Shown piece after piece: positions 7,738 through 16,182 of a DNA stretch of 38,727 nucleotides (position 1 is its first letter; the number at the start of each line of letters is the position of its first letter). The notes beneath the pieces were generated by a model. It had not been told where the DNA came from and did no database searches. It was given only the letters and a program-made list of their open reading frames with translations. The stretch is from JAOAHC01 sp964593045 (lineage in GTDB: Bacteria > Bacillota > Clostridia > TANB77 > CAG-465). The DNA lies in contig CAZQJQ010000009.1 of the NCBI GenBank assembly GCA_964593045.1, forward strand, positions 1-38,727. The letters run 5' to 3'. A program made the position numbers and the translations under genes.

Positions 7738-8301
7738 ATGAGTTTTCAAAAAATTAAAGAAATTAGACAGAAATATTTAGATGTTGCTAGTATATATAGC
7801 CTAAAAAAAGAAAAGGACTGTTTGTATATATATGATAAGACTAATAAATATGTATTAAATGTTTATGAAATTTTACCTATAAATGTTATAAACATAACGG
7901 AAGAAATAGTGGATAAAATTTTAACTAAATATATTGAATTTTTAAGAAAAGTAAATTTTGATTTTAAAATTGTTGCAACAAATAAAAAATTAGATGTTAC
8001 AAAATATATTTATATTATGAATAAAAAAAATAACAAATTAAAAGAAAAAGCTACAAATATATATAATGAGTATATTTTAAATATGCAAAAATTACTTTTA
8101 TCAGAGAATATATACATAACTAAATATTATATAGTTGTGTTAAGTAAATACGAGCAAAAAGAAAAAAATACCATAGATGAAGTAATCTACTCGTTAGCTA
8201 AAACGGGATGTACAGTAAACAAGATAACAAAAGAAGAAGAAATCTTAAATGTGTTATATGAAAGCATAAATAAAGAGGAGGTAGGTAGTAAAATATGTTA
8301 G
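7738..8301 (+). CDS. VirB4 N-terminal-domain-like protein (TraC-like)
   Basis: The 187-residue protein resembles the N-terminal domain of VirB4/TraC ATPases as a separate polypeptide. It has a short beta-rich start, the block VLPINVINITEEIVDKILTK that matches the V-x-P-I-x-F-x-L-x-S-x-x-E segment, a stretch FLRKVNFDFKIVATNKKLDV like the NSL-(N/D)-FPIQI-x-x-x-x-(R/K)-x-LD motif, and YYIVVLSKYE near residue 130 like the FYVVV strand. It lacks Walker motifs and membrane segments. The next gene, which overlaps by 7 bases at ATGTTAG, encodes the ATPase part. It probably works with it at the membrane. The similarity is by eye, moderate in strength. Confidence 0.55.
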   Translation: MSFQKIKEIRQKYLDVASIYSLKKEKDCLYIYDKTNKYVLNVYEILPINVINITEEIVDKILTKYIEFLRKVNFDFKIVATNKKLDVTKYIYIMNKKNNKLKEKATNIYNEYILNMQKLLLSENIYITKYYIVVLSKYEQKEKNTIDEVIYSLAKTGCTVNKITKEEEILNVLYESINKEEVGSKIC

Positions 8302-10094
8302 ATATAAAATATCCATCTGTTATAGATAATAGCAACTTTAGATATATATTAATAGATGATAAGATTCTTTCTTCTGTTATATTTTATGATTATCCTAAAA
8401 GTGCAGATTTTATGCAGGTTATTTCAAGCATTCCTAAAGATGTAGAATATGATATGGCTGTATATATAAGCAAACAAGACACTAAAAAAGTTTTAAAAGA
8501 CTTAACATATAACATTGCATCATCGTCTTCTGAACTTAAGACTATAAATTCAAATCAACAAGATATTGACATACTAGATAAAACAACTAACGATGCAAAA
8601 AAGTTAAGATATGAAATTCAAATTAATAACGAAGAAATATATAACGTGTATATTGGTATAACAATATATATTAATGTAAAGAGAGGAGTTGAGGAGTTAT
8701 ATACTATATTAAAAAATATTGAAAGTGTGTTATATTCTAAACAAATAAGTGTAAATTATGCAAATTTTAGACAACTTCAAGCATATAAATTTACTATTAT
8801 ACCTTCTAATTTACCAAAAGAGATAAAAAATAGTAATTCTAGAAATTTTACAACATCAAGCGTTGCTAATATTTATCCTTTTTGTACAAGTAATATTTTT
8901 GATATGGATGGAATTATGTTTGGGTATAACATAACAGATGGAAAAGTTTGTAATATAGATGTATTTGACAAAAAATATTTAAATGCAAATATGTATATAT
9001 TAGGTAGTAGTGGTTCTGGCAAATCGTTTTTTACAAAATTAAATATTATTAGAAATTATATTATGGGAAAAAAACAATATATTTTTGATCCAGAAGGGGA
9101 ATACATAAAATTATGTAAAAGTTTATCTGGAATATGTATTTCGTACTCAAATAATGATAGTGGTATAAATATTTTGGATATTTCTAAAGAACATATATAT
9201 AAATATAAAGAAAAGTTTTTTGAAACTAAGATAAATAGAGTAATGAACTATCTAAATAATTTTACAGAATTTACAGATGAAGAAAATGAATATATAAAAG
9301 AAGGGATAGTTAATGCATATGCCAAAAAGCAAATCAACAACGATGTAAACAGCATATATGAAGTAGATAATATGGATAAAATATATATTAATAAAACAAT
9401 GAAGAAAAAAGAAAATATTCCTAATATTATAGATCTATATAACATTTTAGAAGAAAAAGTAATTAGTATTAAAAGTGTGAAAGAAAAAAAGAATTATAAC
9501 AATTTTTTAATTAAATTTAAAAATGTTATAGAGCAAAACTTCTTGTATACAGGATATACAAATGTAGATATTGATTCAAATAATCTTCTAGTTTTTGATT
9601 TATCTTCCCTTAAAAAAGAGATATCTTCTATTGTTATAAAAGAAAATTTGCAGATGATTAAAGATAAATTAAGTTATATGGTTGATAATGTGGAGAACAC
9701 AGACAACAATATGAAAACATTAATATATATAGATGAAATATGGAAATATATAGGTTCTTTTAGTAATTATAGTCTTGCAGAGGATATTTTTACTTTATAT
9801 AAAACAATAAGAAAATTAAATGCAGGAATTGTGAGTGTAACACAAGATATTTCAGATTTTTTTGAATTTGAAAATGGTACATACGGGAAAAGCATATTAA
9901 ATAATACAGAATTTAAAGTGTTTTTTAAATTAGAGTACTCAGATATTAAATATTTAAAAAATATAGGATTGCTTACTGATTATGTTATATCAGAAATAAA
10001 TAGATTAGATAAGGGGCAAGCAATTATAATGTTTAAAAATAATTATATTAAAATAAATATTAAAGCAAATGATAGTGAATTAAAAATAATGTAA
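8295..10094 (+). CDS. VirB4-like conjugation/secretion ATPase
   Basis: This 599-residue ATPase has the layout of VirB4/TraE/ConE motors of type IV secretion: a mixed N-terminal region to about residue 200, Walker A GSSGSGKS at 237-244 followed by YIFDPEGEYIKLC (compare the D-x-(E/D)-x-EY of VirB4), Walker B LIYIDEIWKYI with D480-E481, and the C-terminal GIVSVTQDISDFFEFENG and ILNNTEFKVFFKLEYSD blocks typical of the HerA/FtsK-related VirB4 core. GAGGAGGT precedes the start. Unusually it lies in an operon with TadZ-, TadA- and TadB-like proteins instead of VirD4, VirB6 or a relaxase. It may energise a conjugation- or pilus-like machine. The family call is confident; the machine is unknown. Confidence 0.85.
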   Translation: MLDIKYPSVIDNSNFRYILIDDKILSSVIFYDYPKSADFMQVISSIPKDVEYDMAVYISKQDTKKVLKDLTYNIASSSSELKTINSNQQDIDILDKTTNDAKKLRYEIQINNEEIYNVYIGITIYINVKRGVEELYTILKNIESVLYSKQISVNYANFRQLQAYKFTIIPSNLPKEIKNSNSRNFTTSSVANIYPFCTSNIFDMDGIMFGYNITDGKVCNIDVFDKKYLNANMYILGSSGSGKSFFTKLNIIRNYIMGKKQYIFDPEGEYIKLCKSLSGICISYSNNDSGINILDISKEHIYKYKEKFFETKINRVMNYLNNFTEFTDEENEYIKEGIVNAYAKKQINNDVNSIYEVDNMDKIYINKTMKKKENIPNIIDLYNILEEKVISIKSVKEKKNYNNFLIKFKNVIEQNFLYTGYTNVDIDSNNLLVFDLSSLKKEISSIVIKENLQMIKDKLSYMVDNVENTDNNMKTLIYIDEIWKYIGSFSNYSLAEDIFTLYKTIRKLNAGIVSVTQDISDFFEFENGTYGKSILNNTEFKVFFKLEYSDIKYLKNIGLLTDYVISEINRLDKGQAIIMFKNNYIKINIKANDSELKIM

Positions 10095-10107
10095 GGAGAT
10101 GGAAGAA

Positions 10108-11373
10108 ATGAAAATAATAGTAGCAATGGAAAATGTAAAACTTTATGAAGCAATATGTAATCAATTTCAAGGAAGTGTGTATGATCATGATATATCATAT
10201 ATGGAAGGAGTTATAGAATACTTATGTAACTATACAAAGAAAGAAGATTCCCCTCTTGTTATAACAAAGGATACCTTAAATGGTTCTCTTACAAGACATA
10301 CATATATAAAACAAATGAAACTGGCAAATCCTAATGTTAGGATTATAATGTTTGTAAAACATTTAGATAATGAATATAAGGAGTTTCTTTTTGCAAATGA
10401 AGTATTTAATATAATAGAGGCAGAAAGTGTTGATATTGGCTATTTAAAAAATGTTATTTTAAATAATAAAGTAACAGTATATAAATATGTTGAAAGTAAA
10501 GATGATAGTTTAAAAAACAAGGTCTGTGAAAATGGAGCAATATATCCTAGTACTAAAATTGTAACCAAGCAAGTAATATCGGTTTTCGGTACAAGTGGAG
10601 CAGGAAAGACATATATTTCAAATATGTTAATTAAAAATTTAGCTTTAAAACTAAATTTAAAAGCATGCTTTTTGGACATGGATATTCTAAATCCGGCATC
10701 TGACATATTAAATGATATTGATAACAACAAATGTAATTTATTAAATTTAGTAGAAGATATAGATAAGGACAAGATGTCAAATAGTATATCTGATTATATG
10801 TATACCTCTAAGCGATTATCAAATGTTTCGTACCTTACTAATAATAGCAGTATATATGATTGTCAAAACAAATTGTGTACCTCACATTATAACAAAATAT
10901 ATGATAGATGTTTAAAAGAATTTGACCTAGTAATGATTGATTTACCAGCATCTCCATTTTTAGATGTAGTAAAATATTCATTACAAACATCAGACAAAAT
11001 ACTTTTTGTTGTTAATCCAAACTATATTAGTATAAGGCAAGCAATAAAATATTTAGAGCTTATAACTAATTTATGGGGAGTTGCAAAATCAAGGATTTAT
11101 CTTGTTATAAATAAGGTAAAGAAAAATTCACTAGAAAGTATTCAAATTGAAAATTTATTAAATGAATATAATTGTGTATTAAATGTTATATATGATGAAG
11201 AAATTGAAGGGTATTTAAATGGAGCCACAAATAAGATAAATGAAAAAATAGATATAAAAAAGGTTCTAGATATAATAGGAATTGATATACAAAAAGAAAA
11301 AAGTGATATAAAATCAAGTGTTTTAGCAAATATATTTTTAAGAAAAAGAAAAGAGGTGCTAAATGGTAATTAA
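10108..11373 (+). CDS. TadZ/CpaE-like ATPase
   Basis: The 421-residue product has two parts. Residues 1-150 look like a degenerate response-regulator receiver domain, as in TadZ/CpaE. From 155 on there is a MinD/ParA-like ATPase with Walker A GTSGAGKT at 161-168, ACFLDMDILNPASD (switch Asp) and MIDLPASPFLD as Walker B. The Walker A lacks the signature first Lys of MinD proteins (KGG-x-GKT), which is a deviation worth noting. TadZ proteins place the Tad pilus machine in the cell. AAGGAGAT at 10093-10100 favours the ATG at 10108 over 10099. Its 3' end overlaps the TadA-like gene by 11 bases. Confidence 0.8.
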   Translation: MKIIVAMENVKLYEAICNQFQGSVYDHDISYMEGVIEYLCNYTKKEDSPLVITKDTLNGSLTRHTYIKQMKLANPNVRIIMFVKHLDNEYKEFLFANEVFNIIEAESVDIGYLKNVILNNKVTVYKYVESKDDSLKNKVCENGAIYPSTKIVTKQVISVFGTSGAGKTYISNMLIKNLALKLNLKACFLDMDILNPASDILNDIDNNKCNLLNLVEDIDKDKMSNSISDYMYTSKRLSNVSYLTNNSSIYDCQNKLCTSHYNKIYDRCLKEFDLVMIDLPASPFLDVVKYSLQTSDKILFVVNPNYISIRQAIKYLELITNLWGVAKSRIYLVINKVKKNSLESIQIENLLNEYNCVLNVIYDEEIEGYLNGATNKINEKIDIKKVLDIIGIDIQKEKSDIKSSVLANIFLRKRKEVLNGN

Positions 11374-12646
11374 TCCTTTTAGAGAAAATAATAAAAGTAT
11401 GGAGCAAAGAACATTTGATAGTAGTGTAAATAATTTTAATAAAAACATTAATGTTTTGGATGTTGATACTATTCAAAGATATATAACTGATAATTATCTT
11501 GAATTTGTAAAAAAAGAAGATAAAGAGGCAATTGAAAAAAAGATAGATGAATATATTTTTAATACAAATAAAATAAATGATACTAAAAAAATAGAAGAGA
11601 TAAAAATAAAAGTAATTGATAAAATGTTTGGATATCATATTTTACAAAAGTATATAGAAAATGATGAAATTACAGATATAAGGGCGGTATCATATAATAA
11701 TATATATGTAAAGAGGCTTGGAATATGGGAAAAAACAAATGAACATTTTGTTAATAAAAAAGAGTTTAATGAATATGTAAGGTATTGTGTATTAAAAAAT
11801 GGTGGCAATATAAATTATGAGACCCCCATAATAGTTATAAGTGATAAAAAATATAATCTGAGAATAGAAGCAGGAATCTTTCCTGTTAATGCCATAAGTC
11901 CAAGCATTGTTATTCGAATACATAGGTATAATCAGGATGTAAATTTAGAAACGTTATTTGTAAAGGATGGCATGATTGATGGAGATATATATACATTTTT
12001 ATTAAATGCAATAAATTTAAGAAAAAATATTATATTATCGGGAAAAGGAGGTAGTGGAAAAACTACTTTGCTTAAAGCAATTATAGATAAAATTCCAGAT
12101 GAGGTTGCTATTACTACTAATGAAGAAACAATTGAACTTAGTTTTTCAAATAAAAATATTATACAAAGAGAAATATTACTAAATAGAGATGAAACAAAAA
12201 AGGTTAATTTAGAAAAATTAACAAGACATTCTTTAGTAATGAGTAATGATGTCATTGTAATCGGAGAATTAAAAGGAGAGGAGACTGCGGTATTTTTTGA
12301 TTCGATTTCAACTGGTCATATGGGTCTTGCTACAGTTCATTCTGATAGTGCAAAAAATACAGTTGATAGATTAGTTACTCTAGTAAAAAGAGATATAAAA
12401 GCCCAACAATATAAAGAGGAATTTGTTAAAAAAATGCTTGTAAGTAGTATAGATTATATAATTTTTTTAAATGATTATTTAGTAGTAGAGATAATACAGG
12501 TGGTATATGATGACATTGAAAATAAAATAGAATATATAAGTTTGTTTAAGTTTGAAAAAATTAATCATTCAAATGAAAAACATATAGGTATGCACATATA
12601 TTGTAATGATAAAAACTTAAGAAAAAAAGGTGAAAAAACATGTTAG
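11363..12646 (+). CDS. TadA/CpaF-like secretion ATPase
   Basis: A 427-residue member of the VirB11/CpaF/TadA family of hexameric ATPases. The N-terminal domain (residues 40-200) leads to Walker A GKGGSGKT (227-234), the Asp-box region TTNEETIELSF, a Walker B-like VIVIGELKGEE, and the His box STGHMGLATVHSDS with DRLVTLV. In Tad systems it drives pilin polymerisation; in type IV secretion VirB11 partners VirB4, which is also present here. The canonical CpaF Walker B has E-x-RG-x-E; ELKGEE is a mild variant. It is coupled on both sides, with overlaps of 11 bases to TadZ and 7 bases (ATGTTAG) to the TadB-like gene. Confidence 0.88.
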   Translation: MVINPFRENNKSMEQRTFDSSVNNFNKNINVLDVDTIQRYITDNYLEFVKKEDKEAIEKKIDEYIFNTNKINDTKKIEEIKIKVIDKMFGYHILQKYIENDEITDIRAVSYNNIYVKRLGIWEKTNEHFVNKKEFNEYVRYCVLKNGGNINYETPIIVISDKKYNLRIEAGIFPVNAISPSIVIRIHRYNQDVNLETLFVKDGMIDGDIYTFLLNAINLRKNIILSGKGGSGKTTLLKAIIDKIPDEVAITTNEETIELSFSNKNIIQREILLNRDETKKVNLEKLTRHSLVMSNDVIVIGELKGEETAVFFDSISTGHMGLATVHSDSAKNTVDRLVTLVKRDIKAQQYKEEFVKKMLVSSIDYIIFLNDYLVVEIIQVVYDDIENKIEYISLFKFEKINHSNEKHIGMHIYCNDKNLRKKGEKTC

Positions 12647-13566
12647 AAAACACTATTATTAAAAATATAATTGCATTACTAATATCTAGTATAAATATAG
12701 GTATAATATATTATATAATAACTAGAATAAAATTTGATTATATAGAAGTAGATAATATTAAAATGGAGAAAGAAAATATTAAAAAGAGACTGTATTTAAC
12801 TAGAATATATAGTAATTTAAAAAGTGATCTAAAAGAATTAGAAGATGTTTTTATAAAATATAACATAAAATATGTAAATATTACGACAATATTTATTCTT
12901 AGCATAATTTTATCATTCGCGGTTTTTTCTATTATAATAAAATTTTTAAATGTTTTTTCTACTGCAGTTATTTTAGCTATTTTTGTATTTTTTATTCCAT
13001 CATATATTATAAAGTATCTTGTATATTTAAAAAAACAAAAAATAGTAAATTTATTTCCATCATATATAATAAATTTAAAGAATTACACTACTACTAGTAA
13101 TGATATAATATATGCTTTTTATAATACTAAGGTAGAGGGAGTATTAGAAAAATATATTGAAAGATTTAATTTATCTGTAAAAAAAGGAATCAGTGTATAT
13201 GATTCTTTTGAAAGATTAAAAAAGGATATTAATATTCCAAGCATTTCAAGATTTTTATCATCTTTACAATTTTGTTATTTAAACGGAGGTGATTTTTCAA
13301 AATTATTAGAAAGATATATTAATATATTTATTAAAAAAAATACGTATAGAGAAAAAGAAAAACAAGAATCGTATTCTTCAAAATTAGTACTTGTTATTCT
13401 TGTTATAATAAATGTTTATATGATGTTTTCATTTGTATTTGCAAATGAAGAATATTTTAAAATAATAACACAAACAACAATGGGTGTCATAATAATAAAT
13501 GTAAATGTTTTGTCATATATTGCAACAATATATATGGCTATTAAATTAAATAAAATGGAGGAATAA
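12640..13566 (+). CDS. TadB/GspF-like inner-membrane platform protein
   Basis: A 308-residue membrane protein with about five hydrophobic segments: one at the N-terminus (residues 4-28), two near 83-128, and two at the C-terminus (247-300). Between them lies a cytoplasmic T2SSF-type domain (FPSYIINLKNYTTTSNDIIY to LSSLQFCYLNGGDFSKLL). This is the layout of TadB/TadC and GspF platform proteins, which dock the TadA ATPase. Tad loci normally encode two of these (TadB and TadC); only one is present here. The start overlaps the TadA stop and a GGTG ribosome site lies 6 bases before. Confidence 0.72.
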   Translation: MLENTIIKNIIALLISSINIGIIYYIITRIKFDYIEVDNIKMEKENIKKRLYLTRIYSNLKSDLKELEDVFIKYNIKYVNITTIFILSIILSFAVFSIIIKFLNVFSTAVILAIFVFFIPSYIIKYLVYLKKQKIVNLFPSYIINLKNYTTTSNDIIYAFYNTKVEGVLEKYIERFNLSVKKGISVYDSFERLKKDINIPSISRFLSSLQFCYLNGGDFSKLLERYINIFIKKNTYREKEKQESYSSKLVLVILVIINVYMMFSFVFANEEYFKIITQTTMGVIIINVNVLSYIATIYMAIKLNKMEE

Positions 13567-13568
13567 TT

Positions 13569-14309
13569 ATGGAAATAGAAATGAATTTAGATGAATCAAA
13601 AAATCTAATAAAAGAAAAAGAAGTTGATGTAGAGCTTGATATAGAAAATATAGCTTTTAAAAAAGATTTAGAAAACATATTAACTAAAAGTTTAGACAAA
13701 GCAAGTGATTATATTATAAAAGCAATGCCAATTTCACAGAATATTAAAGACGTATTATATGATGCAAAAGATGCATTTAAAACAAAAGATTTTAAAAAAA
13801 TATTAAAAACAGTTGTAAGCAGTAGTATAAGGGAAGGATTAGAGTTTTTGGGTACTCCTATTACTGTTATAAAAGATATAACTAAGTTAACTGATGTTGC
13901 ATTAAAAGGCGGCCTTAGAAAGTTTCTTACAACTTCAATTGATCTGGTAGCAAGTAAATATGTAAAAAATAATTTAATGGGAGATATAATAACAAAGTTT
14001 TTTAATAAAGTAAAAGACTATATTAACTCAGGGAATTTCTTAAAAAAATTAAAAAGTGGTGTAGATAATATAATGCAAAAAACAAATAAAATAAAAGAAA
14101 TGGTGAGTAACTGGGAAACAGCATATGATAATATGGATATAGACAGCATTAATTTTATATCTAAAAAAATATCTAATTTACAAAGAGGAATAAGTTTAGA
14201 TGAAGACACTAACAGACAAAGTAAGACAGTACAAAATATTACTAATCTAATTAATGCAAAAAAAGAAAAATTATCTGATATGCAGTTGCAAATGTGTCAA
14301 AATATGTAG
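13569..14309 (+). CDS. Hypothetical protein, last gene of the VirB4/Tad-like operon
   Basis: I do not recognise this 246-residue protein. It is helical, Lys-rich and soluble, with a mildly hydrophobic middle (SSSIREGLEFLGTPITVIKDITKLTD) that looks amphipathic rather than membrane-spanning. The C-terminus is polar and likely coiled (KTVQNITNLINAKKEKLSDMQ). It follows the TadB-like stop by two bases with a TGGAGG ribosome site, so it is cotranscribed and may be a secreted or cytoplasmic component of the machine. No signal peptide or prepilin leader is visible, so it is not an obvious pilin. Confidence 0.6.
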   Translation: MEIEMNLDESKNLIKEKEVDVELDIENIAFKKDLENILTKSLDKASDYIIKAMPISQNIKDVLYDAKDAFKTKDFKKILKTVVSSSIREGLEFLGTPITVIKDITKLTDVALKGGLRKFLTTSIDLVASKYVKNNLMGDIITKFFNKVKDYINSGNFLKKLKSGVDNIMQKTNKIKEMVSNWETAYDNMDIDSINFISKKISNLQRGISLDEDTNRQSKTVQNITNLINAKKEKLSDMQLQMCQNM

Positions 14310-14315
14310 TATAAT
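14286..14315 (+). promoter_or_regulatory. Possible internal promoter for the CapA-like gene
   Basis: TTGCAA at 14286-14291, an 18-base spacer and a perfect TATAAT at 14310-14315, about 27 bases before the ATG at 14342. Confidence 0.45.
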
Positions 14316-14341
14316 ATCCTTGATGAGAAAAGGAGAATATT

Positions 14342-15649
14342 ATGGGTAGAAGACTAGGGAAACAAATAGGAAAAAACAAATACGATTATGATGAAGGAGA
14401 GTATACTGAGAACAAATCAAAAAACTCATCTAAATCAGTATTTAGGTTTGTTATATGGTCAGTACTTTTTGTGCTTGTTGCATATCAGTTGGTTATGCTT
14501 GTAGGATATACTATAGGTAAAGTAGATAAAAGTAAAGTTTGGGTATATAACGCAGCATATAAGGTAATGGGATTTATTACTTCTAAAACAGCAGATAAGG
14601 AAGAAACAGAAAAGTATGAATTAAAGCTTGCAGCACTCGGAGATGTATATGCAACTTCATCAGCAATAACCGCAGCAAAAACAGGAAGTTCATATGACTT
14701 TTTAGAGGGCTTAGATAGTGTAAAAGAAATACTTAAAAATTATGATGTTGTAGTTGCAAGCTTAAATACTCCAGTTGCTGGAAGTGCTTTGTCATATAGT
14801 AATGCTAGTACATATAATAGTCCAAGTCAAATACTTGATATGCTAAAAGAATTAGGAGTATCGAATGTTGCAACGGCTACAAGTCATATTTATGATAAAA
14901 CTAAAACTGGAATTACAAATACAATAAAAACTTTAGAGGAATATGAGATAAATCAAGTAGGTATAACAAATTCGGATAAATCTTTACCGGTAATAATATC
15001 CAAAAATGAAATAAAAATAGGAATGCTTTCATATTTAACAGAGAGTAATGTTAAAATAACTACAGAAACATCTAATATGTTAAATATATATACGAACACA
15101 AAATTAAAAGAAGATATGGCATATTTAAAAGAAAATAATGTTGACTATGTAATTGCGTATCTTAGTATCCCTGATGAATCAACAATGGTTACAGCAGATC
15201 AAAAAGAAATAGTAGAAGAACTTTTTTCAGAAGGGGTAAATGTAGTATTTGGTACGGGCTCTTCTGTAGTAAAAGAAAAATCAGAAGATATATATGAAGT
15301 TGGTGATAGTTCTAACCATGTATATGCAATTTATTCATTAGGTGATTTTTATGGTAGTGCCAACACTATCGAATCTGATATAAGTGTTATAGGAGATATA
15401 AAATTTACAAAAACAAAAACAATTGTAAAAGATAGAAAAGGACAAGTGACAAGTGAAAAATCTTCAACTAATATGGTTATAAATCAACCAGTTGTAATAT
15501 ATTCAGATATTAAAAAAGATAAGAGTAGAGAGTTATATACTATAGATAAAGTAGAAGAAGCATATAGCCAAGATGATCTTTATCTTACAAAAACAGAATA
15601 TACTTCATTAATAGATGAAAAAGAAAGAATTGAAGAATTAATGAAATAA
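14342..15649 (+). CDS. CapA-family (PGA_cap) protein, degenerate active site
   Basis: A 435-residue protein with a cytoplasmic basic N-terminus, one membrane anchor at about residues 35-58, and an extracellular CapA/PgsA-type metallophosphatase-like domain. Recognisable blocks are LAALGDVYAT (family GD-(I/V)-M), DVVVASLNTPVAG (family N-LE-x-P), SPSQILDMLKELGVSNVATATSHIYD (family NP-x-x-L-x-x-AG-(F/I)-D-x-(V/L)-x-x-ANNH), and YSLGDFYGS (family YSLGNF). Expected metal ligands are altered: ANNH is ATSH, the Glu of NLE is Thr, and the GHHPH loop is GTGSSVV. So it is probably not a hydrolase. It may act in surface polymer binding or attachment. GGAG 6 bases before the ATG supports the start. Confidence 0.78.
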   Translation: MGRRLGKQIGKNKYDYDEGEYTENKSKNSSKSVFRFVIWSVLFVLVAYQLVMLVGYTIGKVDKSKVWVYNAAYKVMGFITSKTADKEETEKYELKLAALGDVYATSSAITAAKTGSSYDFLEGLDSVKEILKNYDVVVASLNTPVAGSALSYSNASTYNSPSQILDMLKELGVSNVATATSHIYDKTKTGITNTIKTLEEYEINQVGITNSDKSLPVIISKNEIKIGMLSYLTESNVKITTETSNMLNIYTNTKLKEDMAYLKENNVDYVIAYLSIPDESTMVTADQKEIVEELFSEGVNVVFGTGSSVVKEKSEDIYEVGDSSNHVYAIYSLGDFYGSANTIESDISVIGDIKFTKTKTIVKDRKGQVTSEKSSTNMVINQPVVIYSDIKKDKSRELYTIDKVEEAYSQDDLYLTKTEYTSLIDEKERIEELMK

Positions 15650-15677
15650 AAAATAATAAACAAATAATAAATAAAAA

Positions 15678-15720
15678 AGAGAAGCTTTTCAAATGAGTTA
15701 AAAGTTTCTCTTTTTTTTTA
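15678..15720 (+). terminator. Rho-independent terminator after the CapA-like gene
   Basis: The arms 15678-15689 and 15700-15711 pair over 12 bases with one wobble and run into nine T residues. Confidence 0.85.
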
Positions 15721-15757
15721 ATAGTAATATTTAATTTATAATTTATAATTAAATTTA

Positions 15758-15788
15758 TAGTTATTTTATATTAAAAATAAAATAACTA
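15758..15788. repeat. Perfect 12-bp inverted repeat
   Basis: TAGTTATTTTAT at 15758-15769 and its exact complement at 15777-15788 flank a 7-base loop. It has no T-tail and lies about 55 bases upstream of the YlbF-like start, so it may be an operator rather than a terminator. Confidence 0.5.
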
Positions 15789-15843
15789 TTGGAATTTTTA
15801 TATTTCTAGTGTATAATCTATATGAAGGGAATTGGTGATAGAA

Positions 15844-16182
15844 ATGAATTTTTACGACAATGTACATAATTTAGTAAGAAGTTTTAAAGAAACAGAGGAA
15901 TATAAAGAATATATTAAACAGAAAGATAAAATAAAAAAAGAAAGTAGTGAATTTGAAGCATTAAAAACATTTAAAAATGAGCAAAGACAACATCAAATAG
16001 AATATATAAATACTGGAAAAATAAATGAAGAAAAACAATTAAAATTACAAAAGGATTATAATAAATTAATACAAAATGAAGACATAAAAAAATTACTAGA
16101 ATCAGAAATAAGATTAGATGTACTTCTTGCTGATATGCAAAAAATAATAGCAGATGGAATAAAGGAGATAATAGAGTTCTAA
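15844..16182 (+). CDS. YlbF/YmcA family protein
   Basis: A 112-residue, all-helical, charged protein matching the YlbF/YmcA (Com_YlbF) family: an N-terminal LVRSFKETEEYKEYIKQKDKI helix, then FKNEQRQHQIEYINTGK and a C-terminal helix ending in MQKIIADGIKEII. In Bacillus, YlbF, YmcA and YaaT form a complex that acts on Spo0A phosphorelay and RNase Y. The frame extends to a TTG at 15832, but GGTGAT at 15834-15839 points to the ATG at 15844. Its TAA overlaps the ATG of the YugP-like gene (TAATG). Confidence 0.72.
   Translation: MNFYDNVHNLVRSFKETEEYKEYIKQKDKIKKESSEFEALKTFKNEQRQHQIEYINTGKINEEKQLKLQKDYNKLIQNEDIKKLLESEIRLDVLLADMQKIIADGIKEIIEF

Noticed and set aside
11186..11638. 150-codon minus-strand frame looking like a membrane protein
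   Set aside because: It is antisense to the TadZ- and TadA-like genes; the Phe/Tyr/Ile-rich composition comes from reading Lys/Glu/Asn codons backwards.
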